Origin: CAZAQK01 sp046344715
Lineage (GTDB): Bacteria > Pseudomonadota > Alphaproteobacteria > Rickettsiales > SXRF01
Assembly (NCBI GenBank): GCA_046344715.1
Contig: JBKDKX010000006.1
Location: 1 to 64,000, forward strand
DNA length: 64,000 bases
Direction: 5' to 3'
Shown piece by piece: positions 32,331-42,385 of the stretch. Every line of letters begins with the position of its first letter. Within the stretch, counting starts at the first letter, position 1. The translations under genes and the position numbers were made by a program. The notes under the pieces are model-generated. The model was given only the letters and a program-made list of their open reading frames with translations. It did not search any database and was not told where the DNA came from.

Positions 32331-32957
32331 TCATCGCATGTTCATAAAATTTTGCAACAATGTTAATCCGGCTTGCTGGCTTTTTTCCGGATGGAATTGC
32401 GTGCCCATAATATGGCCATGCGCCACTGCTGCAGTGATTGTTTCGCCATATTCCGTGGTAGCAATAACGTCACTGCCCCGTGCGGCAAGCGCATGGTAAC
32501 TGTGCACAAAATAGGCATGGTCGCCATTTTTTATATTATGAAATAACGGGTGGGACACAGAAAATTTCAGTTCGTTCCAGCCCATATGTGGCACTTTGAG
32601 CAGCGCATTACGCGGAGCAAGCGGCTTTACTTCACCTTTAAGCCAGCCAAGACCAGTATGCACCCCGTGCTCGTAGCCGCGCTCAAATAACATCTGCATA
32701 CCCACGCAAATCCCTAAAAACCATTTGCCACGCGTATGCACTTCTTCCTGTATGACATCAATCATATCTGGCAGTGCTTTCAGCCCGTTCATACAATCGG
32801 CAAATGCACCAACGCCTGGCAAAATAATGTGTGATGCCTTTTTCAAATCATCTGCATTTTTGGTAATCTGTACGGAAATATTGCCTTCGGACACACGCTC
32901 CAATGCTTTAGCGACAGAGCGCAGATTGCCCGAACCATAATCAATAATGGCTAACAT
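32331..32957 (-). CDS. hisH: Imidazole glycerol phosphate synthase, glutaminase subunit
   Basis: A class I glutamine amidotransferase of about 208 residues. It shows LAIIDYGSGNLRSVAKALE, LPGVGAFADCMNGL, FLGICVGMQMLFERGYEHGVHTGLGWL with the nucleophilic Cys, MGWNEL, YFVHSYHA and GTQFHPEKSQQAGL with the catalytic His and Glu. It feeds ammonia to HisF. I set the start to the ATG at 32957, which overlaps the preceding stop (TGATG); a GTG one codon upstream is possible. Confidence 0.96.
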   Translation of the reverse strand: MLAIIDYGSGNLRSVAKALERVSEGNISVQITKNADDLKKASHIILPGVGAFADCMNGLKALPDMIDVIQEEVHTRGKWFLGICVGMQMLFERGYEHGVHTGLGWLKGEVKPLAPRNALLKVPHMGWNELKFSVSHPLFHNIKNGDHAYFVHSYHALAARGSDVIATTEYGETITAAVAHGHIMGTQFHPEKSQQAGLTLLQNFMNMR

Positions 32958-33346
32958 CACGCCGCTGCAAAATGGCGTTCAAAAAAACGCTGCTCGGCAC
33001 GCAACAGGCTTTCACCGGTGGTAATATCAGCGGTGATATAGCCTTTACGCTGCAACTTTGCCCGCAGCCAGTCATTCGCGTGAAAGCCAATCAGAATCTG
33101 AAATGCAAGATAGAGTGGGCCAATTGTCATGGGTGATAATACATTTTCCTTATCGAGATACATAAGACCAGATTGTATCGCAATAAGTGCCACAGCGTGC
33201 AGCCACAGGCGGTGGTACAATGCCCACATAAACATAAATATCAGCGCGTAAAGATTAAAGCCTTCACGCACAAACACTGGCTTTTCATAGGCTTGCGGCA
33301 AATCAGGATTCACATGCACCGTGTATATCTTTGTGCCAAACAGCAT
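32957..33346 (-). CDS. DUF2628-like small membrane protein
   Basis: A 129-residue protein with YTVHVNPDLPQAYEKPVFVREGFNLYALIFMFMWALYHRLWLHAVALIAIQSGLMYL, two or three membrane helices (residues about 30-75 and 85-105) and a cytoplasmic-looking tail. The F-V-x-E-G-F-N-x-x-A-x-x-F-x-x-x-W-x-L-x-H-R-L-W pattern is that of DUF2628 proteins. Such genes lie between hisB and hisH in many alphaproteobacteria. Function unknown. It overlaps hisB by one base and hisH by a few. Confidence 0.85.
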   Translation of the reverse strand: MLFGTKIYTVHVNPDLPQAYEKPVFVREGFNLYALIFMFMWALYHRLWLHAVALIAIQSGLMYLDKENVLSPMTIGPLYLAFQILIGFHANDWLRAKLQRKGYITADITTGESLLRAEQRFFERHFAAA

Positions 33347-33945
33347 TATAGACTGCCCCCAAGTGTGCCTTTGGTAGAAGGTACCGCATCTGATTTACGT
33401 GGATCAATGGCAATAGCCTGTCGCAAACAACGCGCCAATCCTTTATAACAGGATTCAATAATATGATGGTTATTCACACCATAAAGATTTTCCACATGCA
33501 ACGTGGCACCAGCTGCAAATGCAAAAGCCTGGAACCACTCACGGAATAATTCGGTATCCATCTCACCCAGTTTTGGTTTTGAGAAATCCACTTTCCACAC
33601 AAAATATGGCCTGCCAGAAAAATCAATTGCCACGCGGGATAGTGTCTCGTCCATCGGGATATAGGCATGGGCGTAACGGGTGATGCCCTTGCGGTCACCG
33701 AGCGCTTTGCTCACTGCTTCGCCAATGGCAATGCCGGTATCTTCCGTGGTGTGGTGGAAATCAATGTGTGTGTCGCCTTTAGCCGTGAGTTGCAAATCCA
33801 TCAGACTATGACGCGAAAGCTGCTCCATCATGTGATCAAGGAAACCAATGCCGGTGGATACAGCATATTCCCCCACACCATCAAGGTTGATGGCACCTTT
33901 AATGTCGGTTTCTTTGGTTTTACGTTCGATAATGGCTTTGCGCAT
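33346..33945 (-). CDS. hisB: Imidazoleglycerol-phosphate dehydratase
   Basis: A 199-residue monofunctional HisB: ERKTKETDIKGAINLDGVG, STGIGFLDHMMEQLSRHSLMDLQL, GDTHIDFHHTTEDTGIAIGEA and the C-terminal GVNNHHIIESCYKGLARCLRQAI. The repeated HHxxE motifs hold the two manganese ions. No phosphatase domain is fused. It is the first his gene of this run and starts 36 bases after the lptG stop. The histidinol-phosphatase and hisC genes are not in the window. Confidence 0.97.
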   Translation of the reverse strand: MRKAIIERKTKETDIKGAINLDGVGEYAVSTGIGFLDHMMEQLSRHSLMDLQLTAKGDTHIDFHHTTEDTGIAIGEAVSKALGDRKGITRYAHAYIPMDETLSRVAIDFSGRPYFVWKVDFSKPKLGEMDTELFREWFQAFAFAAGATLHVENLYGVNNHHIIESCYKGLARCLRQAIAIDPRKSDAVPSTKGTLGGSL

Positions 33946-33981
33946 TGCCCACAGATACCAGAAAATCCAGCAATTACAAGC

Positions 33982-35076
33982 CTAACCATCCTCTAAATGC
34001 AGAAGGCTGGCCGCCCCGATCATCACCACAACGGAGGCTGGCGCAAGTGCTGCCAGCAATACAGGCACCGTTCCTGCCGAACCCAGCGCAAAAACAATAT
34101 CCGTGAAGAAATGCAGCAGAAAGCCTGCAATAACACCAGCGACTACCAAGACCCCCACCTTACCACGGCGTGGCAGGCGCAGGGAAAACACGGCGGCAAC
34201 CAGTACCGTCCCCGCCAGCAGGAAAGGTGAGGAAAGCAGGCTATACCAGTGCAGCTTATGCCGCAGGGCAGAAAAGCCCGCCTGCTCCAGCATGTTGATA
34301 AACGAAGGCAAATACCAGAACGATAAAGTTTCCGGTGAGGCAAAACTATCTTGAATATAATTAATGGTAAGGGTGGTGGGTATTAATGTTTCAGGGTATT
34401 TTTGAGGCATTTTGCCAGGAATAGAACGCGTTACATTATATAAATGCAGTATCCCGTCTTCCAGCACCGCACGCTCTGCATCCATACGCTCAGCAAATTT
34501 TTTCTTCTCATCAAATGAAAAAATAGCCACGTTCTGGAACGACATATCATTTTGTGAAATGCGCGTCGCATAAATAATATGCTCGCCTTTTTCCTCAATC
34601 TGTCGAAGCCACAGGCCAGACGAAGAAATGGCCGTTAGGCTGGAGCGCCCTGTAAAATACTTGCCTTCCATCTGTTCATACCGAAGCAGAAACACAGATG
34701 CCAGCGGATTAAACACGGTAGCCATAATCACGCCAAGTGACATCACCACCGCAACCGCCGGAGTCAGGAACTGCCACACAGATACGCCCGCTGAACGTGT
34801 CACCACCAGCTCATGCGTACGCGTCAGGCGCGTGAGTGCCAGCATACTGCCAATCAGCACCGCATACGGCATAAGCTTGGTGGCGAGGTGAGGAATCCGC
34901 AGCAACACCATCTGCAGGATAATCCCAAATGTCACCTGATCCCTGCCTGAGGTACGACGAATCAGCTCTACAATATCAATCAGCATGGTAATCGCTGCAA
35001 GCCCAAGCCAGGCAATACATATACCGATCAGAAAATGTTTGCCGATATAAAAAAATAGCGTGCGCGGCAGCTTCAT
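33982..35076 (-). CDS. lptG: LPS export permease LptG
   Basis: A 364-residue YjgP/YjgQ-family protein from the start MKLPRTLFFYIGKHFLIGICIAWLGLAAITMLIDIVELIRR. I chose the Met at 35076 because it overlaps the lptF stop as ATGA; a longer frame adds 31 residues encoded inside lptF. Six membrane helices are apparent, three on each side of a periplasmic jellyroll. LptG with LptF and LptB extracts lipopolysaccharide from the inner membrane. An intact C-terminal trio of helices (VLVVAGVIAGFLLHFFTDIVFALGSAG) is present. Confidence 0.92.
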   Translation of the reverse strand: MKLPRTLFFYIGKHFLIGICIAWLGLAAITMLIDIVELIRRTSGRDQVTFGIILQMVLLRIPHLATKLMPYAVLIGSMLALTRLTRTHELVVTRSAGVSVWQFLTPAVAVVMSLGVIMATVFNPLASVFLLRYEQMEGKYFTGRSSLTAISSSGLWLRQIEEKGEHIIYATRISQNDMSFQNVAIFSFDEKKKFAERMDAERAVLEDGILHLYNVTRSIPGKMPQKYPETLIPTTLTINYIQDSFASPETLSFWYLPSFINMLEQAGFSALRHKLHWYSLLSSPFLLAGTVLVAAVFSLRLPRRGKVGVLVVAGVIAGFLLHFFTDIVFALGSAGTVPVLLAALAPASVVVMIGAASLLHLEDG

Positions 35077-36179
35077 ACGCCCCTCCGCGCCAGAACAAGT
35101 GGATTTGGCAATGTGTTCCCATGTATTACCCATGCAGCAAGTACCGCTGGCACAAATAAATTCATCCATGCAACCACCGCCATGGCCGGATTAAGTGACA
35201 TGCTGCCGCGCAGCCCCACCGACGCGAATAGAATGGCGGCAGCGGCAATACAGGCAAAAAGAAGTTTTTGCCAATGGCCGCGACGATTAAACTGGCCGGA
35301 AAACAGCACCGAAAGAGCAAGAAGCGCAAGCACCCCTATATACCCAGGCCATATCAGCCGCTGGTTTCCTTCTGCCCATCTGCGGTTATTTTCTGATTCA
35401 GATACGGTACTGTCTGTAGCAAATAAATCACCTACATACATTTCTTGCGGATCTTTATAACGCGCATTCATCGTACTCGCATAAAGGCTGATATCCAGCG
35501 CGTAACTCGCAAAATTCAGAAAAGAAAGCCTGCCGTCTTTTATTTCCTGACGATTACCACTCCGGAGCAAAAACCGTGGCCCTTGCGGAGTTTCCACCAT
35601 CTCGCCTTCTTCTGCCATCATGGTCACTGAGCTGCCCGCCACACGGCTGTCATGCACCAATATGCCATGCAGGATATTATTTTTATCGCGCTCGCGGATG
35701 AATACGGTCAGCCCACTGACAGGGCTTGAAAACACTCCCTCCTGCAACAGTATAGAGGCATAGTTATTACGCAGGAACACCTGCATATCCTTGAATTTTG
35801 CGTAGGTCACTGGCTGCAAATAAAACGCAATAAAATAACAGACCGCCATCATAATGGCCGCCACCTGAAGCGCAGGCCGCGCCAGCTTCCAGTTGGAAAG
35901 CCCTGCCGCCTGCATGACAATCAGCTCACTGTCTATTTTTAGCTTATTATAGGAAAATAATACGGCACAGAAGAACGCTGGCGGTAAAATCATAAAAAGC
36001 AGCGACGGCACGAGTAGCGTGGTAAGCGTCAGGAACATGCTGATGGATATGCCCTGATTGACGATAAAATCAATAAAGCGCAAGGCTTGCGTGAGCCAAA
36101 CGATGCTGGTAAGGCTGATGGTAATCAGTAGTGTAGAGTGAACCAGCTGCTTGCTGATATATGCGTTGTAGCGATACAT
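35073..36179 (-). CDS. lptF: LPS export permease LptF
   Basis: A 368-residue YjgP/YjgQ-family protein: YRYNAYISKQLVHSTLLITISLTSIVWLTQALRFIDFIVNQGISISMFLTLTTLLVPSLLFMILPPAFFCAVLFSYNKLKIDSELIVMQAAGLSNWKLARP matches the LptF N-terminal helices and the coupling region. Three C-terminal helices follow the periplasmic domain. It works with LptG, encoded next with a 4-base overlap. The start lies about 40 bases from the divergent pepA start, so the two promoters share that gap. The his genes downstream are probably on the same transcript. Confidence 0.93.
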   Translation of the reverse strand: MYRYNAYISKQLVHSTLLITISLTSIVWLTQALRFIDFIVNQGISISMFLTLTTLLVPSLLFMILPPAFFCAVLFSYNKLKIDSELIVMQAAGLSNWKLARPALQVAAIMMAVCYFIAFYLQPVTYAKFKDMQVFLRNNYASILLQEGVFSSPVSGLTVFIRERDKNNILHGILVHDSRVAGSSVTMMAEEGEMVETPQGPRFLLRSGNRQEIKDGRLSFLNFASYALDISLYASTMNARYKDPQEMYVGDLFATDSTVSESENNRRWAEGNQRLIWPGYIGVLALLALSVLFSGQFNRRGHWQKLLFACIAAAAILFASVGLRGSMSLNPAMAVVAWMNLFVPAVLAAWVIHGNTLPNPLVLARRGV

Positions 36180-36220
36180 GAATAATAAATAGCCTGACCA
36201 GAACCTAAAGGAAAGACTTT

Positions 36221-37709
<1,489 letters not shown>

Positions 37710-37717
<8 letters not shown>

Positions 37718-38222
37718 TAGCCCCGCACTTGTTGCGGGGTCTGGTAATGACTCCAACCAGACCCCGTCATCCGACGGGGTTAATATCTCCTTTTACCACT
37801 TAACCAGCACACCGATGCAGCGCGCATTGCCGAAACTGCTGGAGAAAATTGTGGGCAGCGGGCATCGTGCACTGGTAGTTACCTCATCGGAAGAAGAAGC
37901 AGAACAGTTAAACCAACTGCTCTGGACCTATGATCAAGATAGCTTCCTGCCCCACGGAAGCCTGAAAGATGGCAGGGCGGAAGACCAGCCAATTTTGCTT
38001 TCCTCAGAAGCAAAACCACTCAATAATGCCAATATACTGCTCATAACCCATGGACAAATGGCGGAGCAGACAGAACGCTTTGAGCGCGTGCTGGATATGT
38101 TTGATGGGAATAATGCAGAAGCCGTTGCCGCCGCACGCACCCGTTGGACAGTATATAAAAATGCTGGTCATACACTCACTTACCAGCAGCAAACCGCAGC
38201 CGGCGGCTGGGAACAGAAATAA
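37710..38222 (+). CDS. holC: DNA polymerase III chi subunit with repeat-derived N-terminus
   Basis: A 170-residue protein. From residue about 25 it matches HolC: ISFYHLTSTPMQRALPKLLEKIVGSGHRALVVTSSEEEAEQLNQLLWTYDQDSFLPHGSLKDGRAEDQPILLSS and FERVLDMFDGNNAEAVAAARTRWTVYKNAGHTLTYQQQT. Chi links the clamp loader to single-strand binding protein. The first 24 residues (MSNSPALVAGSGNDSNQTPS onward) come from the double-hairpin repeat 37719-37779 and are not HolC-like. holC after pepA is the usual alphaproteobacterial order. The true start could lie after the repeat, but no ATG or GTG is seen close to residue 25. Confidence 0.9.
37719..37779 (+). repeat. Double-hairpin repeat inside the 5' end of holC
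   Basis: CCCCGCACTTGTTGCGGGG (37721-37739) is one hairpin and CCCCGTCATCCGACGGGG (37762-37779) the other. They are joined so that CGGGGTCTGGT (37735-37745) also pairs with ACCAGACCCCG (37756-37766). The element starts one base after the pepA stop codon. A second copy is at 46984-47047 and a degenerate half copy at 22649. Confidence 0.85.
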
Positions 38223-38322
38223 GCACTTCCGGTTGCAAATAATTTGCTTTTCTCTGGACATTTCCTTCCAAAATGTCTATAAAAATTAACTATTTTTAAT
38301 CATTGTCGCAGTACCATACCAT

Positions 38323-39351
38323 ATGGCTAATTCACCCGATCAACCATCCAAAGACGACAGGAGACTGACACGCAGCCTCAAGAAAGAGGGCGTTGATGTC
38401 GATTCTGGGCAGATTGCAAGGCTACCTCGGTATATTAAGGAAGGCTTCAGGACTTTATTAGACAAGGTAACCACATATAGAAAACAAAGTGACACCGATG
38501 ATCTAACCGGCCTGAAAAGCCTCCGCGCCATCCGCAGAGATCTAGATGAAATGCTGGAGCGCCGCCATCATGCAACCTTCGCAAGGAGAGCCGGAAAAGC
38601 TTACAACAAATATCCTACAGCCTCTGTGGTAATGCTGGATATGGATGATTTTGGTCAATTTAACAAAGAATATAGTGAAAACGCAGGCAATTTAGCGCTT
38701 AAACACGTTGCCGCCATGTTGCAGCAGGAACTCTACGGTATTGACTCCATCGCGCGCCACGGTGGTGATGAATTTTCTATCATCATGCGCGAAACAACCG
38801 ATGCGCAAGCCTGTAAGAAAATGGCTGAAGTTGTAAAGAAAATCGAAGCAACCCCGTTTTACTATACCCAGCCTGCTACAGAAAATGCGCCGGAGCGTAC
38901 CATTCCGCTGAACGTATCCATTTCTTTCGGCGTCACGCAGATACAAGAGGATGATTCACGAACAAAGATTATTGAACGTGCAAACGCTGAAATGAAAGCG
39001 AATAAAAAGCAGAAAAAACAGGCGCGTGACATGCCACGTTTTCAAGCAGAATCTACAGCAACTGTTACTAGAAAAAAAACTAAAGAAAAAACTATAGACT
39101 TGTTGCCTGGAGCAAGAGAATTACCAGAAGATCATGCTATAACAAAAATACCAGACGACATCCCTGGCAACGATTACTTTGGTGAAGGCTACACACCCCC
39201 CGGCACTCCATCTCCTCCTCCCATACAAGCGGATGACAGCACGGATCAACAAAGAACTGAGCACCGCAGTAAAGTGGCCCAAAAAAGCATAAAACCCAAG
39301 CCGAAAGACCAGTCCATGGGCATGGGCGATGACGGCGTTGCCTTGCCTTGA
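38323..39351 (+). CDS. GGDEF protein with altered substrate motifs and disordered tail
   Basis: A 342-residue protein. A short helical N-terminus precedes a GGDEF domain at residues about 65-235: DDLTGLKSLRAIRRDLDEML, VVMLDMDDFGQFNKEYSENAGNLALKHVA and SIARHGGDEFSIIMRE. The GGDEF core is intact, but D-x-F-K-x-x-N-D is FGQFNKEY and G-H-x-x-G-D is ENAGN, and the I-site RxxD reads YGID. Catalysis may be weak or absent. The last 100 residues are charged and Pro-rich (GEGYTPPGTPSPPPIQADDS), probably disordered. No membrane segment or sensor domain. It lies in tandem with a canonical GGDEF gene. Confidence 0.8.
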   Translation: MANSPDQPSKDDRRLTRSLKKEGVDVDSGQIARLPRYIKEGFRTLLDKVTTYRKQSDTDDLTGLKSLRAIRRDLDEMLERRHHATFARRAGKAYNKYPTASVVMLDMDDFGQFNKEYSENAGNLALKHVAAMLQQELYGIDSIARHGGDEFSIIMRETTDAQACKKMAEVVKKIEATPFYYTQPATENAPERTIPLNVSISFGVTQIQEDDSRTKIIERANAEMKANKKQKKQARDMPRFQAESTATVTRKKTKEKTIDLLPGARELPEDHAITKIPDDIPGNDYFGEGYTPPGTPSPPPIQADDSTDQQRTEHRSKVAQKSIKPKPKDQSMGMGDDGVALP

Positions 39352-39482
39352 GGCTGCACCTAACTAACATCACCCACTACAAAAATAATTCATAAATTAC
39401 ATGGCGTTATGTATTAATCACCCGCGATCTTCCTGAAAGAGATTGCGCCACCCCCTTAAAATTACTAAAATTAATTATATTT

Positions 39483-40226
39483 TTGAAAGATACGATATTG
39501 ACAGAGCCGAAAGATATTTTTGATAAAGTTAAGCAACGCACCGGAAAAACCGTGCCGCCCGAAGGCCGTACGCCTGAGATGCAAGAAATCTTAGAGGCCA
39601 TGGAAAGTATCATATCTACCAGCCCCCTTACCGGACTGGCCAACAAACGCGGGCTGGATGACCGGCTCACGCGTGAACTCGCGCGCATCAAAGGGGCAGC
39701 GGAGCATTCTGGAGAACGCCGGAATCTACAGGAGCGACCCACCACATTCATCGGCATTGATCTGGATGGTTTTAAGCATGTAAATGACACGCATGGCCAT
39801 GAGGCGGGAGATGCCGCGCTTAGGTATTTTGCGAAGAAGCTCTCAGGAATATTACGCCCAACCGATCTCGCCACCCATCAGGGTGGTGATGAATTTGGAG
39901 CCGTCGTTCATACCGGCGGTGCGCGAGCAAGGGCAATTATGGACAGGCTGCGCACGGAAATGTCAGCTGATCCTTTCATGCATAATGGAGAGGCTGTACC
40001 CCTATCCTTCTCAGCAGGTGCGCATGAAATTCAGGCCTCTGACCAGAATATCGCTGCCATTAAAGATATTGCGGATAAGGAAGCATACGAAGATAAGGAG
40101 GGAAAATTCACACGCCTTGCTGTGGAAGGTGTAGTTAGCAGGCTTGCAGGCAGAACTGGACAACCCCTCGCATTACGTGTTAGAGATTCGCAGAAACCGT
40201 CAAATGACGGCCCATCTGCTGCCTGA
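39483..40226 (+). CDS. Diguanylate cyclase (GGDEF domain)
   Basis: A 247-residue cytoplasmic GGDEF protein with LTGLANKRGLDDRLTRELARI, FIGIDLDGFKHVNDTHGHEAGDAALRYFAKKL and TDLATHQGGDEFGAVVHT. The metal Asp, the N-D and G-H-x-x-G-D substrate positions and an RPTD inhibitory site at the right distance are all present, so it probably makes cyclic-di-GMP and is product-inhibited. No sensor domain is attached. The start is uncertain: only TTG codons are available (39483, or 39498 with GAAAG upstream). prfC follows after 18 bases. Confidence 0.85.
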   Translation: MKDTILTEPKDIFDKVKQRTGKTVPPEGRTPEMQEILEAMESIISTSPLTGLANKRGLDDRLTRELARIKGAAEHSGERRNLQERPTTFIGIDLDGFKHVNDTHGHEAGDAALRYFAKKLSGILRPTDLATHQGGDEFGAVVHTGGARARAIMDRLRTEMSADPFMHNGEAVPLSFSAGAHEIQASDQNIAAIKDIADKEAYEDKEGKFTRLAVEGVVSRLAGRTGQPLALRVRDSQKPSNDGPSAA

Positions 40227-40244
40227 ACACACTGCATAGTTTCC

Positions 40245-41822
40245 ATGACCTCCCCCGTAACCCTGCGCCGCACCTTTGCCATTATTTCGCATCCCGATGC
40301 GGGTAAAACAACGCTGACCGAAAAGTTACTCTTGTTCGGCGGGGCAATTCATCTGGCTGGCGCAGTGAAAGCCAAAAAAGGCGGCCAGTCGGCGCGGTCG
40401 GACTGGATGGCGATTGAAAAGCAACGCGGTATTTCGGTGACGGCATCAGTGATGACGTTTGAATATGACGGCAAAACCATCAACCTGCTCGACACACCCG
40501 GCCATAAAGATTTCTCGGAAGATACCTACCGCACGCTGACGGCGGTCGATTCCGCCGTGATGGTGCTCGACGGCGCGAAAGGTATTGAGGAACAGACACT
40601 CAAACTGTTTGAAGTCTGCCGGCTGCGCGATACGCCAATCATCACCTTCATCAACAAAATGGATCGCGAGGCGAAAGAGCCTTTCGCATTGCTGGATGAA
40701 ATTGAACAGACGCTGCAGCTCGACGTCTGCCCGATTACATGGCCGATTGGCATGGGCGAGCGCTTCCGTGGCTGCTATGATCTGCGCACCGACACGCTGT
40801 TTTTATTCGATGATAAAAGCGGCGAACGTATCGCAAGTGGAATGCAGTTCACCGGCGTGGACGACCCAAAGCTTGATGAGCATATCCCCGCCGCCGAGCT
40901 TGCCACCTTCCGCGAAGAAGTGGCGATGGTGAAAGAAATTTATCCCGCTTTCAATCGCGAACATTATATGGAAGGGCATTTAACACCGGTATTTTTCGGC
41001 AGTGCCATCAATAATTTCGGTGTGCGTGAACTATTGCAGGCACTGTGCGACATGGCTCCTGCCCCGCGCATTCAGAATGCCGACCCGCGCAGCGTGACCC
41101 CTGATGAACCCAAATTCACCGGCTTTGTGTTTAAGATTCAGGCGAATATGGATAAGAACCACCGCGACCGCATCGCCTTCGTGCGTATCTGCTCCGGCAC
41201 CTACAAACGCGGCATGAAAGTGCTGCATGTGAGAAGCGGAAAAACACTGGCACTCAATAATCCGGTATTGTTTTTAGCGCGCGAGCGCGAACTGGCCGAA
41301 GAAGCTCACCCGGGTGACATTATCGGCATTCCTGGTCATGGGCATTTACATATTGGCGATGCACTGACTGAAGGTGAACAACTTTATTTCACTGGCATAC
41401 CAAACTTTGCGCCGGAATTATTCCAACGCGTAAAACTGGAAGATCCGCTGAAATCCAAACAACTCAAAGAAGCCCTCACCCAGCTTTCAGAAGAAGGCGC
41501 CTCGCAGATATTCAAGCCGCTGGATGGCGGCTCATGGATTATCGGCGTGGTGGGTGCGCTGCAATTTGATGTCATCGCTTCACGCCTGCAAAATGAATAT
41601 GGGGTGAAGGGCAGTTTTGAATCCGTGCCCTATACAGCCGCCCGCTGGATAAAAGCCAAAGACAAAAAGATGGCGGATGAATTCACCGATAAAAATAAAT
41701 ATAACACAGCAGAAGATACCTCAGGCGCCATCGCCTACCTCGCACCCAACGCATGGCACTTAGACCGCATTGCCAAAGACTGGCCGGATGTAGAGTTCTT
41801 GAAGACAAGGGAAAATCGATAG
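40245..41822 (+). CDS. prfC: Peptide chain release factor RF3
   Basis: A 525-residue GTPase that recycles RF1 and RF2 from the ribosome. The G motifs are SHPDAGKTTLTEKLL, RGISVTASVMTFEY, DTPGHKDFSEDTYRTL and FINKMDREA. The RF3-specific MAIEKQRGISVTASVM and LEDPLKSKQLKEALTQLSEEGASQIFKPL segments separate it from EF-G. Length is normal. The stop TAG is followed 8 bases later by a palindromic repeat (41831-41957). Confidence 0.96.
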   Translation: MTSPVTLRRTFAIISHPDAGKTTLTEKLLLFGGAIHLAGAVKAKKGGQSARSDWMAIEKQRGISVTASVMTFEYDGKTINLLDTPGHKDFSEDTYRTLTAVDSAVMVLDGAKGIEEQTLKLFEVCRLRDTPIITFINKMDREAKEPFALLDEIEQTLQLDVCPITWPIGMGERFRGCYDLRTDTLFLFDDKSGERIASGMQFTGVDDPKLDEHIPAAELATFREEVAMVKEIYPAFNREHYMEGHLTPVFFGSAINNFGVRELLQALCDMAPAPRIQNADPRSVTPDEPKFTGFVFKIQANMDKNHRDRIAFVRICSGTYKRGMKVLHVRSGKTLALNNPVLFLARERELAEEAHPGDIIGIPGHGHLHIGDALTEGEQLYFTGIPNFAPELFQRVKLEDPLKSKQLKEALTQLSEEGASQIFKPLDGGSWIIGVVGALQFDVIASRLQNEYGVKGSFESVPYTAARWIKAKDKKMADEFTDKNKYNTAEDTSGAIAYLAPNAWHLDRIAKDWPDVEFLKTRENR

Positions 41823-41830
41823 TATTTTCC

Positions 41831-41957
41831 GTCATCCCGGCGAAGGCCGGGATCCACGCTTACACTGTTATACCGCATTAAGTATTTATCCCCTTCCAGA
41901 ACAAATATTCCTTCTGCATATTAAAAAATATGGATTCCGGCCGTTGCCGGAATGACA
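41831..41957. repeat. Dispersed palindromic repeat (GTCATCCCGGC type)
   Basis: The element opens with GTCATCCCGGCGAAGGCCGG and closes with CCGGCCGTTGCCGGAATGAC as inverted ends, with about 75 bases of unrelated sequence between. Each end also forms its own hairpin. It lies between the prfC stop and the holin start, and the AGGAG ribosome site of the holin begins right at its edge. Confidence 0.85.
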
Positions 41958-41965
41958 GGAGCATT

Positions 41966-42385
41966 ATGACCGCATGGACATTACTGATAGACCCACTTTC
42001 CAAGCTGCTGGATAAACTCATCCCAGACCCTGAGGCACGGGCGAAGGCACAAATAGAACTCATGAAATCCAGCCGTGAACTGGATTTAGAGGAACTGCGC
42101 CTTGCAATACACGCTGACCAAATGCAGGCCGATATAAATAAAACCGAGGCAGCAAGCCCAAACCTGTTTGTTTCCGGCTGGCGGCCATTTATCGGCTGGG
42201 TGTGCGGGGTGGCGTTTGCCTATCATTTTGTGTTGCAGCCGTTGCTGGCTTTTGCCATCGCCAATAATGGCGGCACCTTGCAACTTCCAGCATTTGATAT
42301 GCAGGAACTTTCTACAGTGCTGATGGGTATTCTTGGACTGGGAGGATTAAGAACCATTGAAAAAATCCGCAACCACAATAAGTAA
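41966..42385 (+). CDS. Holin of the 3-TM type
   Basis: A 139-residue protein starting MTAWTLLIDPLSKLLDKLIPDPEARAKAQ; AGGAG at 41957-41961 supports this start over an upstream TTG-type extension. The pattern is typical of phage 3TM holins: an amphipathic N-terminus, then SPNLFVSGWRPFIGWVCGVAFAYHFVLQPLLAFAI (W-R-P-F-I-G-W-V-C), then a second hydrophobic stretch STVLMGILGLGGLRTIEKI. Holins permit endolysin export. No endolysin or other phage gene is beside it, so it is a stray phage or gene-transfer-agent component. Its stop overlaps a short frame at 42385. Confidence 0.85.
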   Translation: MTAWTLLIDPLSKLLDKLIPDPEARAKAQIELMKSSRELDLEELRLAIHADQMQADINKTEAASPNLFVSGWRPFIGWVCGVAFAYHFVLQPLLAFAIANNGGTLQLPAFDMQELSTVLMGILGLGGLRTIEKIRNHNK

